Shown piece after piece: positions 18,725-26,684 of a DNA stretch of 64,000 bases. Numbering within the stretch: the first letter of the stretch is position 1; each line of letters opens with the position of its first letter. This DNA comes from AP-15 sp963781215 (GTDB taxonomy: Bacteria; Pseudomonadota; Alphaproteobacteria; ATCC43930; CGMCC-115725), in NCBI GenBank assembly GCA_963781215.1, contig CAWAFE010000004.1, positions 1 through 64,000 on the forward strand, in the 5' to 3' direction. The notes below the pieces were generated by a model that was not told the origin of the DNA, made no database searches, and was given only the letters and a program-made list of their open reading frames with translations. A program made the position numbers and the translations under genes.

Positions 18725-19072
18725 ATGGCCGGGCATACGGTAACGCGCGCGCAGCTCAGCGAGGCGGTCTATCAAGAGATCGGGTTGTCGCGCCACGAAT
18801 CAGCGGAATTCGTCGAATCGGTAATCGCCGAGATCTCGGGCGCACTAGCGCGCGGCGAGATGGTCAAGATTTCCTCGTTCGGCAGCTTTGCGGTGCGGCA
18901 AAAAGGCCAGCGCGTCGGCCGCAACCCCAAGACCGGCCAGGAAGTGCCGATCAGCCCTCGCCGCGTGCTGGTCTTCCGCGCCTCGCATACGCTGAAGGAC
19001 CAGATCAACGACGGCTTGGCCAATGCGCCCGACGATCGGAAAGCGACGGCGGCGAAGGCGCCGTCGAGCTGA
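18725..19072 (+). CDS. ihfA: Integration host factor subunit α
   Basis: A DNA-bending nucleoid protein of 115 residues. It has the HU/IHF fold signatures KISSFGSF and the arm GRNPKTGQEVPISPRRVLVF. The C-terminus has an extra tail rich in Ala, Lys and Asp. It precedes the MerR gene, whose GTG start overlaps the end of ihfA by the TGATGTG arrangement. Confidence 0.95.
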   Translation: MAGHTVTRAQLSEAVYQEIGLSRHESAEFVESVIAEISGALARGEMVKISSFGSFAVRQKGQRVGRNPKTGQEVPISPRRVLVFRASHTLKDQINDGLANAPDDRKATAAKAPSS

Positions 19073-19073
19073 T

Positions 19074-19544
19074 GTGACGCGGGCGGACGAGACGGAAGCA
19101 GGCGGTCGCAAGAAGAAATCGGCTGCGGCCTTTCGGACGACCGGGGAAGTCGCCGAGGAGCTCCAGCTGCCGGCGCATGTATTGCGGTTCTGGGAATCGA
19201 AATTCCCGCAGGTCAAGCCGCTAAAGCGCGGCGGCGGCCGGCGGTACTACCGGCCGGAGGATGTCGATCTCTTGCGGCGGATCCGGCAATGCCTCTATCA
19301 GCAAGGATACACGATCCGCGGCGTGCAGAAGCTGCTGCGCGACGGCGCGCTGCACGGCGACGAACCGGTGCCGCCGCCCAATGGTGCGGAGGCGCCGTCG
19401 ACCTTGTTTGCGCTCGAGCCGGTGGCCGACCCGCCCCAGCCCGCAGCCCCACCCTCGCGGCAGGTCATGCGCGCGGCGCTCGAAGAGGTTCGCCGCGAGC
19501 TGCTGGAGATCCAGATGCTGCTCGACGAACTCGTCTCACGGTGA
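19074..19544 (+). CDS. MerR family transcriptional regulator
   Basis: A 156-residue regulator. The N-terminal MerR helix-turn-helix (TTGEVAEELQLPAHVLRFWE) and the wing GGGRRYYRPEDVDLLRRI are followed by YTIRGVQKLL. The C-terminal half has a Pro-rich linker and a coiled-coil helix (LEEVRRELLEIQMLLDEL). It lacks the Cys ligands of metal sensors. It regularly follows ihfA in alphaproteobacteria, but its target is unknown. Confidence 0.88.
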   Translation: MTRADETEAGGRKKKSAAAFRTTGEVAEELQLPAHVLRFWESKFPQVKPLKRGGGRRYYRPEDVDLLRRIRQCLYQQGYTIRGVQKLLRDGALHGDEPVPPPNGAEAPSTLFALEPVADPPQPAAPPSRQVMRAALEEVRRELLEIQMLLDELVSR

Positions 19545-19562
19545 TCCATTCTTATCATCACA

Positions 19563-19610
19563 CCGGCGAAGGCGGGTGCCATCGCTGGAATGGATCTCAG
19601 CCTTCGTCGG
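19563..19610. repeat. Degenerate intergenic palindrome
   Basis: CCGGCGAAGGC at 19563-19573 pairs with GCCTTCGTCGG at 19600-19610, 10 of 11 positions complementary. Between the arms lies GGTGCCATCGCTGGAATGG, which recalls the common alphaproteobacterial element whose centre reads like 'CTGGATCCC'. It lies between the MerR gene and tRNA-Pro and seems to be a worn copy. Confidence 0.5.
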
Positions 19611-19721
19611 GATTACAAACAACGTTGCTGGCGCATACGAATTTCGCGGCGGTACGAGGAGCCGATTGCGTGGCCTCGGACGAGTGGCTATGATCGGCTG
19701 CCTCGGCAGAGCCGCCCCGGT

Positions 19722-19798
19722 CGGAGCGTAGCGCAGCTTGGTAGCGCATCAGCATGGGGTGCTGAGGGTCGTGAGTTCGAATCTCACCGCTCCGACCA
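19722..19798 (+). tRNA. tRNA-Pro (anticodon GGG)
   Basis: A 77-base tRNA starting CGGAGCG and ending with encoded CCA. It shows the D-arm TAGCGCAGCTTGGTAGCGC, an anticodon stem TCAGC/GCTGA with loop ATGGGGT (anticodon at 19756-19758) and the T-loop GAGTTCGAATCTC. The acceptor stem CGGAGCG/CGCTCCG is perfect. The C1 start is typical of tRNA-Pro. Confidence 0.95.
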
Positions 19799-19856
19799 TT
19801 CCTACCTTCCCACGCCGCTGGGCGGCTGCCCGCGATAAGCAGCAATGGAGGCAGGC

Positions 19857-20760
19857 ATGAGCGCAAGCAGCCCGGATCTCGAACCCTGGCAATGGCCCGA
19901 GGAGGAATGGCGCAAGCGCGTCAACCGCGTTCGCGCCGGGCGCGCCCTGCGGCCGGCGGAATGGCCGGGCGGCGCACGCTGTGCCATCGCGCTGTCGTTC
20001 GACAGCGACCACGAGACGAGCGACCTGCGCGACGGCGGCAAATCGATTGGGCGGCTCGCCTGGGGCCAGTTCGGAAACCGGGTGGGCGTGCCGAGAAATC
20101 TTGAAGCTCCTGGAAAAATACGGGGTCAAGGCCAGCTTCTACGTGCCTGCGGTGACCGCGCTCCTCCACCCCGACGAGCAGCGCCGGGTTGTCGCCGAAG
20201 GCCACGAGATCGGCATACACGGCTGGATTCACGAATTGAATTCGGTCCTCCCGCACGAGGCCGAGCGCGACCTGATGCGGCGCTCGGCGGACTCCCTCGA
20301 AAAGATCGCCGGGGTGCGACCGGTCGGGCTGCGCACCCCGTCCTGGGATTTCAGCTGGCATACCCTGGAAATCGAGCAGGAGATGGGGCTCGCCTACGAT
20401 TCCTCTCTGATGTCGGACGAGGATTGCTACGAGCTGCTGCTCGACGGCGAGCCGGCCGGCGTCGTCGAATTGCCGGTCGAGTGGGTCCGCGACGACGCGG
20501 TCTATTTCATGATGAACCGGTTCAGCGCATTGCGGCCCTATACCCCGCCCGCCGACGTGCTCGACATCTTCCGGCGCGAGCTCGACGCCGCCTATGACGA
20601 GGGCGGGATCTTTCAACTGACGATGCATCCGCATGTGATCGGCTACCGCTCGCGCATCTGGATCCTGGAAGAAGTGATCCGCCACGCGAAGGCGAAGGCA
20701 GGGGTGTGGTTCGCCACCCATGCCGAGGTCGTCGCCTGGGCGAAGCAGCACGCGGCTTGA
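19857..20760 (+). pseudogene. Polysaccharide deacetylase (NodB-like) with one frame break
   Basis: A CE4-type deacetylase of about 300 residues. The N-terminal part in the first frame has the metal-binding SFDSDHE motif. The remainder in the next frame has FYVPAVTALLHPDE, the second motif HEIGIHGWIHELNS (H-x3-H), the RTPSWDFSW motif and MHPHVIGYRS. The frames meet near 20090 (GNRVGVP to EILKLLEKYG), where one base is surplus. All catalytic motifs survive, so the break may be a sequence error. Start ATG 19857 has GGAGGCAGG upstream. The stop overlaps the start of era. The gene takes the slot before era usually held by rnc. Confidence 0.8.
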
Positions 20761-21674
20761 TGTCCGAGGCGCCGCGGCCGCTGCTCACACGGTGCGGCTA
20801 TGTGGCGCTGATCGGGGCGCCGAACGCCGGAAAGTCTACCCTGCTCAACCGGCTCGTCGGCCATAAGCTGGCGATCGTCACGCCAAAGGCACAGACGACG
20901 CGCACCCGATTGCTCGGCATCGTGATCGAAGGTGCCGCACAGATCATCTATGTCGACACCCCCGGCATTTTTGCCCCGCGGCGCCGGCTCGATCGGGCGA
21001 TGGTGGCGGCGGCCTGGTCCGGCGCCGAGGATGCCGACGAAACCGTCCTCCTGGTCGACGCGGCGCGCGGCGTCGACCGCGACACTGGCCGCATCCTCGA
21101 CCGCCTCGCCCGGCGCGGCCGCGAATTGGTCCTCGCCCTCAACAAGGTCGACCTGGTGCGCCGCGACAGCTTGCTCGGGCTCGCCGACGTGCTGCTGCAA
21201 AAGGGGCGGTTCGATCCGGTCTTCATGATCTCGGCTCTGACCGGGGACGGGGTCGACGACCTAAAACGCCATCTCGCCGCCGCGTTGCCGCCGGGCCCAT
21301 GGCTCTTCCCCGAGGACCAGCTGTCGGATATGCCGGAGCGGCTGATCGCGGCCGAGGTCACCCGCGAGCAGGTCTTTCTGCAATTGCACGACGAGCTGCC
21401 CTATGCCTCGACGGTCGAGACCGAGCGCTGGCAGGAGCGACCGGACGGCAGCGTCCGGATCGAGCAGGTCGTCTTTGTCCAGCGCCCGAGCCAGCGGGCG
21501 ATCGTGCTCGGCGACGGCGGCCGGCGGATCAAGGCGATCGGCGCCCGCGCCCGCGCCCAACTCGAGCGCATGCTGGAGCGCCGCGTTCATCTCTTCCTTT
21601 TCGTCAAGGTGCGCGAGAGCTGGATCGAGGACCGCGAACGCTTCGCCGCACTCGGCCTCGACTACGACGCCTGA
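20760..21674 (+). CDS. era: GTPase Era
   Basis: A 304-residue GTPase that binds the 3' end of 16S rRNA in 30S assembly. The G1 loop is GAPNAGKST, G3 is DTPG and G4 is NKVD. The C-terminal KH domain includes VFVQRPSQRAIVLGDGGRRIK. ATG 20760 overlaps the deacetylase stop by one base, and its stop overlaps the recO start (TGATG). Confidence 0.96.
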   Translation: MSEAPRPLLTRCGYVALIGAPNAGKSTLLNRLVGHKLAIVTPKAQTTRTRLLGIVIEGAAQIIYVDTPGIFAPRRRLDRAMVAAAWSGAEDADETVLLVDAARGVDRDTGRILDRLARRGRELVLALNKVDLVRRDSLLGLADVLLQKGRFDPVFMISALTGDGVDDLKRHLAAALPPGPWLFPEDQLSDMPERLIAAEVTREQVFLQLHDELPYASTVETERWQERPDGSVRIEQVVFVQRPSQRAIVLGDGGRRIKAIGARARAQLERMLERRVHLFLFVKVRESWIEDRERFAALGLDYDA

Positions 21675-22453
21675 TGCAGTGGCATGATTTAGGGTTTGTG
21701 CTGGCGGCGCGCCGGCACGGTGAGAATGCGTTGATCGTTGAGCTGTTGACCCGCGAGCACGGGCGGCATTTGGGGCTAGTGCGCGGCGGGCAGTCACCGC
21801 GGCTGCGCGCGGTTTTGCAGCCCGGCAACGAGGTCGCGGCATCGTGGCGGGGCCGGCTGCCGGAGCATCTGGGAACCTTCGGCTGCGAATTGCTTCACGC
21901 CCATGCTGCGCGCTTTCTCGACGACCCGGACCGGCTGGCCGGGCTCGCCTCGGCGGTGGCTCTCGTCGCCGCGGCACTCCCCGAGCGGGAGCCGCATGCC
22001 AATGTCGGAGCATTTTTCGAACAGCTGATCGACGCCCTCGGCCGGCGCGCCGACTGGCCGGCCTGCTATGTCGCCTGGGAATGCCAACTGCTCGCCGCCC
22101 TCGGCTTCGGCCTCGATCTGGCGCGCTGCGCCGCGACCGGGACGACCACCGACCTCGCCTACGTCTCGCCCCGCACCGGACGCGCGGTGTCGCGGCAGGC
22201 AGGCGCGCCCTACCATGACAAGCTGCTGGTCCTGCCGGAGTTCCTGTGGCGCGACGCCCCCGCCGACCGGGCCCAAGTCACGCTCGGCCTCGGCCTGACC
22301 GGCCACTTCCTGCTCCACCACCTGCTGCTGCCGCATGGCCGGACCATGCCCGCCGCGCGCTCCCGCCTGTCCGACCGCATGCAGCGGATCGCATCAGCCA
22401 GCGAAGCTTTGCCTCGACCTGTCTGCCACCCGGATGGCGATCGCGGCCTGTAG
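21674..22453 (+). CDS. recO: DNA repair protein RecO
   Basis: A 259-residue recombination mediator that works with RecF/RecR to load RecA on gapped DNA. The N-terminal OB-fold has the family pattern GFVLAARRHGENALIVELLT and ends with GLVRGG. The C-terminal helical region carries the CYVAWECQLLAALGFGLDL segment. It overlaps the era stop and starts with an ATG, an order conserved in many alphaproteobacteria. Confidence 0.94.
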   Translation: MQWHDLGFVLAARRHGENALIVELLTREHGRHLGLVRGGQSPRLRAVLQPGNEVAASWRGRLPEHLGTFGCELLHAHAARFLDDPDRLAGLASAVALVAAALPEREPHANVGAFFEQLIDALGRRADWPACYVAWECQLLAALGFGLDLARCAATGTTTDLAYVSPRTGRAVSRQAGAPYHDKLLVLPEFLWRDAPADRAQVTLGLGLTGHFLLHHLLLPHGRTMPAARSRLSDRMQRIASASEALPRPVCHPDGDRGL

Positions 22454-22570
22454 CGGCGGCGCCGATCGCGGCCCGCCCTGCGATCTGCGCCGCCTGACCG
22501 CGGCGCGCCTCGCTGCTATACTGGCGCCGGCGCCGTTGGGCGCGGTGAGAACAAGCAAGAGGAGGAGATC

Positions 22571-23480
22571 ATGGAACCGGTCGTCGGCAGCGGCAAATAC
22601 ACCTATAAGGTGCATGAGGATTGGGCGCGGGTCCCCGATGGCGTCGAGGTCAGGGCGTGCGCGGTTTCCGTCGATTCTCGGGATCGGGTCTACTGCTTTA
22701 ATCGCAACCCCGAGCATCCGGTCGTCATTTTCGACCGCGACGGCACCTTCCTGTCCTCGTGGGGGGCCGGGCTGTTCTCGTTCCCGCATGCGATCCGCAT
22801 CGACGCGCAAGACAACGTCTGGCTCACCGACGAGTATCACCAACAATTCATGAAATTCACGACCGACGGCAAGCTGCTGCAAACCATCGGGATCAAGGGC
22901 GAACGTTCCGACACCGGGGTCGCCGAGGACGATTTCAGCTCGGCCGCGTGGAGGAAAGTCACGCATGGCGGCGGCCCGTTCAACCTGCCGACCGACATCG
23001 CCTTTGCGCCTTCGGGCGAGATGTTCATGAGCGACGGCTACGGCAACGCCCGCGTGCACAAATTCTCGGCCGACGCAAAACATATGTTCTCATGGGGCGA
23101 GCCGGGGAATGCGCCGGGCCAGTTCAACCTGCCGCACGGCGTGTGGGTCGATCGGCGCGGCCGACTGCTGGTGGCCGACCGCGAGAACGACCGGGTGCAG
23201 ATCTTCGACCAGCAGGGCAAGCTGTTGACGGTCTGGCCTACCGAGCTGATCGGCCCGGCCTTCTTTTATGTGGACGACGACGACATCGTCTACATCCCCG
23301 AGCACAATGGCGGCATGATCAGCATCTTGACCCTCGACGGCGAAAGGCTGGCGCGCTGGGGCGGGCCGATCCACCGCTCCTGCCACGGCATTTGGGTCGA
23401 CTTCGCGCAAGGATCTTTATGTCGTCCAGCCGGGCGAATGGGGTCGGGTGCGGCGCGTCGTCAAGTACGAGCGGCAATAG
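22571..23480 (+). pseudogene. NHL-repeat protein, peptidyl-α-hydroxyglycine lyase-like, with a 3' frame break
   Basis: A six-bladed β-propeller protein of about 300 residues. Repeats end in typical NHL turns (PHAIRIDAQDNVWLTDE, LPHGVWVDRRGRLLVADREN, SCHGIWVD). The nearest known group is the peptidylamidoglycolate lyase-like NHL family, but the enzymatic role in bacteria is not established. Start ATG 22571 has AGGAGGAG at ideal spacing. The frame breaks at about 23401: the expected ending DLYVVQPGEWGRVRRVV lies in the next frame and ends at TAG 23478-23480, and one extra T explains it. The long continuation to 23680 is therefore not the original C-terminus. Confidence 0.75.
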
Positions 23481-23544
23481 CCACCGGGGGAAGATTGCGG
23501 GCCGCCTTTTCGGCGCAGCGACGGCGGCCCCACCACCGGGCCGG

Positions 23545-24015
23545 TTACCGCCCGGCGGTGACCTCGGCCCAGGCGATCGCCTCGTCGAAGGCGCCGAGGA
23601 CGGCGCCGTGCGAGGAGTGGTCGTTCATCGCCTCGACGCTGGCGAAGCCGCGTGATCGAGCGATGTTGATCAGCAGCTGATGCGCCGCCCAGGCGGGTTC
23701 CGGGCCATTCGAGCGCCTCGCCGCGACGCGCAGCGCGCCCACCGCGCAGCGCCGCCCGCGAAACGAGCGATAGGTGCCCTGCGTCCAATGGTTTGGGTCT
23801 TCGATCAGCTCGCGGGCATCCTGAAGCAATCGCACAGTGATTGCGCCGTGCTCCGGGCTCAGCGGCACGCGGAGGGTCGCCGGCGCTGCTTTGCCTCGCC
23901 GATCGCGGCGCGTGTGGGTGGCGGCCCAGAGCCGGCGGCCGTGCTTGCTCCAAATCGGAAAGAGCCCGGTGTCGAGCGGCGCCGGCGTCCCGAAATCAAT
24001 ACCATCGAGCGGCAT
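23545..24015 (-). CDS. DUF6197-like conserved protein
   Basis: A 156-residue protein. Its centre reads LLQDARELIEDPNHWTQGTY and CAVGALRVA, and its end has MNDHSSHGAVLGAFDEAIAW. This pattern is that of the uncharacterised DUF6197 group (short helical proteins of unknown role). The start at 24015 is decided by AGGAGAT exactly 6 bases upstream. It overlaps the end of the YkoP-like frame by 20 bases, so the two form an operon. Confidence 0.65.
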   Translation of the reverse strand: MPLDGIDFGTPAPLDTGLFPIWSKHGRRLWAATHTRRDRRGKAAPATLRVPLSPEHGAITVRLLQDARELIEDPNHWTQGTYRSFRGRRCAVGALRVAARRSNGPEPAWAAHQLLINIARSRGFASVEAMNDHSSHGAVLGAFDEAIAWAEVTAGR

Positions 24016-24650
24016 TGCTATCTCCTATCGCTTTGGTTGGCATGGCTTCCCCCCGCATTCGTCGACCCGACCCGTATCGGGCGATAAAGGCGTCGCGCGA
24101 AACCCACAGCTCGCAATGCGATCGCAGCAGCATATCGCTGCGCAGCGCCGCCGGGTTGAAGGTCCACGCCGGCCCGCATGTGAAGAAATTCTCCCAGAGC
24201 TCACACCATCGCCGCCGGCCGCGCCCGGCGCCGGAGTCGTGACGCGCCATCTCGAAACCGTACGCCCCGGCGACGCGGAGCAGCTTTGGGATCCGTCTTC
24301 GGGAGGCGAAGCCGGCGGGCGCCCGAACCGCCTCGACGCGGGCGAGCGATGGATCGGCGGCGAGATGGTGGGTGAGCTCGCAGAGCCATGCGGCGAAGCG
24401 CCGGCACAGGACAGTCGTCCGGCGGAGGCCGATGCCGACCCAGGTATCGCCGAGAGGCGCTCGTTCCACAGGTGCAGCTCCAGCACCTCGGTGCCGCGCC
24501 AGACCCTCCTACCGTTGGCCAGAACCACATCGCCGCGGGCGCGGGCGACGGCTGTGCGCAGCAGACACTCCTGCCGGTGGGAGAACTTGCGGATGCCGTA
24601 GAAGTGTCGAAGCGCGGCACTTATCCTGCGGATGAGACGAATGCGGCAAT
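23996..24650 (-). pseudogene. YkoP-like protein with a frame break
   Basis: Two frames together match the YkoP-like pattern. The first carries LRHFYGIRKFSHRQECLL and LELHLWNERL. The second, starting near 24450, carries GIGLRRTTVLCRRFAAWLC, LAADPSLARVEAV, AWTFNPAALR and ELWVSRDAFIARYG, and ends at 23996. One missing base near 24450 links them. No ATG fits the N-terminus, so the true start is unclear and may be damaged as well. The family has no assigned function. It precedes and overlaps the DUF6197-like gene. Confidence 0.55.
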
Positions 24651-24659
24651 GTCGGCCGC

Positions 24660-25137
24660 GAGCGGTCCCGCTCAGCGCGCGCCGGCCGATCGGGCCACAC
24701 CGCAGCGCGCGCCTGCGCCCAAACCGCTGTCAGCGGGGCTTCGGAAACGGTGAATTCAACCACACCACCTCCTCGGCGCAAACCTTGCCTGTCGCGCGCT
24801 CATGCGCGTCGACCGATCCCAGGTCGGGCCAGACTGCGTGGAGGCGGGCTGGAAGAGAGCATCCACCTCCGCGGTGGGCCTGGCCGCGACAATCCCGCCA
24901 AATTGTCGTTCCGGCGGAAATCGTCAGCCTCGTCGGCACTCTCGGGAAACACCATCCCTCGAAAGATTATTTGCGCGCGATATGAAGGTGTCAACCTGAC
25001 GGGCACCGGCCGCCGAAGGATTCTTCGCCCCGAAAGATGCATTTCGGCGCTGTTGGCCTGGCCCGCAGGCGCGAAGCCCCTCCTTGCTGCCGCGGGGACG
25101 AACTCGACACAATGCGCCGGCGGCGAGGGAGCAGACG
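24660..25137. other. Non-coding stretch between divergent genes
   Basis: No open frame here shows a recognisable domain or start site. The right edge includes the GAGGGAGC ribosome-binding region of the DUF35 gene. Promoters of both divergent units should lie here, but none stands out. Confidence 0.45.
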
Positions 25138-25521
25138 ATGGAGCGGACGACGCGATCACCCCTGACGGTCTATCAGGAGCATCTCGAACAGGGTGAGCTC
25201 GCCTACCAGTGGAGCCCGGAGGCCGCGAAGGCGGTGTTCTATCCGCGGGTGATTTGCCCGTTCACCGGTAGTGACCGGCTCGAATGGCGGGTCAGCGCCG
25301 GGCTCGGCACCGTCTATGCCACGACGGTGACGCATCCGCGCGAGGGAGCGCCCTACAATGTCGCGCTCATCGATTGCGACGAGGGCTTTCGGCTGATGAG
25401 CCGGGTCGAGGACATCGCACCCGAGGCGGTGCGGATCGGCATGCGCGTCGGCTTCCGCGTCCATCGTCCGGGCGGCGACGAGCCGCCCTACCCGGTCTTC
25501 GTGCCGGTCGAGGGGCGGTGA
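25138..25521 (+). CDS. DUF35 OB-fold protein, thiolase partner
   Basis: A 127-residue protein of the DUF35 family (ChsH2-like OB-fold). The family usually pairs with thiolase-like or hydratase enzymes to stabilise or bind CoA thioesters. The core (ICPFTGSDRLEWRVSAGLG, then TVYATTVTH) and the β-strand-rich end are visible. The rubredoxin-like zinc knuckle with four Cys is reduced to a single Cys. ATG 25138 follows GAGGGAGC. The stop overlaps the thiolase-like start (GTGATG), so the pair is coupled. Confidence 0.8.
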   Translation: MERTTRSPLTVYQEHLEQGELAYQWSPEAAKAVFYPRVICPFTGSDRLEWRVSAGLGTVYATTVTHPREGAPYNVALIDCDEGFRLMSRVEDIAPEAVRIGMRVGFRVHRPGGDEPPYPVFVPVEGR

Positions 25522-26675
25522 TGGAGGGTCTGCAGCGCGGCTCGGCCGCGATCGTCGGCGTCGCCGAATCCGATCTGGGTGCCGTCGCCAAGGACATGAG
25601 CGCCCTCGACCTGATGGCGCAGGGCATCCAGCGAGCTCTCGCCGATTGCGGGCTCGGCCTGCGCGACGTCGACGGCCTCCTCTGCGCGACCGCGCAGAGC
25701 CGCACCTCGGGCCTGGCGCTCGCCGAATATCTCGGGATCTCGCCCGCCTTTGTCGACACCACGATCCTCGGCGGCTCGTCCTTCATGTTCCATGTCGCCC
25801 ACGCCCAGGCGGCGCTCCAGCTCGGGCTCTGCCAGGTTGCGGTCATTGCTTATGGCAGCACCCAGCGGACGATCGGCCGCCGGCAGGCCTCGGTGCGCGA
25901 ATACAACCCCTACGAGACCCCGTTCCGGCCGTTCCTGCCCTCGACCGCCTACGCGCTCGCCGCTTCGCGCCATATGCACCAATACGGCACGACGCGCGAG
26001 CAATTGGCGGCGGTCGCGGTGGCGGCGCGGGAATGGGCGTTGCTGAACCCGGTGGCCTGGGAAAAGCAGCCGCTGACGATCGCCGAGGTGCTGTCGGCGC
26101 GCATGGTCAGCTATCCCTTTACGGTGCGCGACTGCTGTCTGATCACCGACGGCGGCGGCGCGGTGATCATGACTACCGCAGAGCGTGCGAGGTCCTTGAA
26201 ACAGCCGCCGGCCTATGTGCTGGGCTGCGGCCAGGCGATCACTCACGCCAATATCTCGAGCATGCCCGACCTGACCCGGACCGGGGCATTGCAGTCTGGC
26301 AGCGCCGCCTATGATATGGCGCGGCTCGGCCCCGGCGACATCGATGTCGTCGAGCTCTACGACGCATTCACGATCAACACGATCCTGTTCCTCGAAGATT
26401 TGGGCTTCTGCCCGAAGGGCGAGGGCGGCCGGTTTGTCGAGGGCGGCCGCATCGCGCCGAAAGGCCGGCTGCCGGTCAACACCAATGGCGGCGGCCTCTC
26501 CTATTGCCACCCTGGCATGTATGGTCTCTTCCTGCTGATCGAGGCGACGCGGCAGTTGCGCGGCGAATGCGGCGCGCGCCAGACCGCCCGTTGCGACACC
26601 GCGATCGCGCACGGCAACGGCGGCGTGCTGTCGTCGCAGAGCACGGTAATCCTCGGGAGCGCCGCGGCCCTTTGA
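25521..26675 (+). CDS. Thiolase-like protein (SCP-x / Ltp2 type)
   Basis: A 384-residue protein of the thiolase fold. The usual acyl-accepting Cys position is replaced in TILGGSSFMFHVAHAQ. Later motifs are GDIDVVELYDAFT and NTNGGGLSYCHPGMYG, then IAHGNGG. Loss of the Cys and a DUF35 partner are typical of Ltp2-like retro-aldolases of steroid or fatty-acid side chains, so cleavage of a β-hydroxyacyl-CoA is more likely than thiolysis. The substrate is unknown. It overlaps the DUF35 gene. Confidence 0.82.
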   Translation: MEGLQRGSAAIVGVAESDLGAVAKDMSALDLMAQGIQRALADCGLGLRDVDGLLCATAQSRTSGLALAEYLGISPAFVDTTILGGSSFMFHVAHAQAALQLGLCQVAVIAYGSTQRTIGRRQASVREYNPYETPFRPFLPSTAYALAASRHMHQYGTTREQLAAVAVAAREWALLNPVAWEKQPLTIAEVLSARMVSYPFTVRDCCLITDGGGAVIMTTAERARSLKQPPAYVLGCGQAITHANISSMPDLTRTGALQSGSAAYDMARLGPGDIDVVELYDAFTINTILFLEDLGFCPKGEGGRFVEGGRIAPKGRLPVNTNGGGLSYCHPGMYGLFLLIEATRQLRGECGARQTARCDTAIAHGNGGVLSSQSTVILGSAAAL

Positions 26676-26684
26676 TCGCCGCGG

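Noticed and set aside
24730..24939. Small minus-strand frame ending LNSPFPKPR
   Set aside because: It has no recognisable family or start signal and sits in a divergent promoter region.
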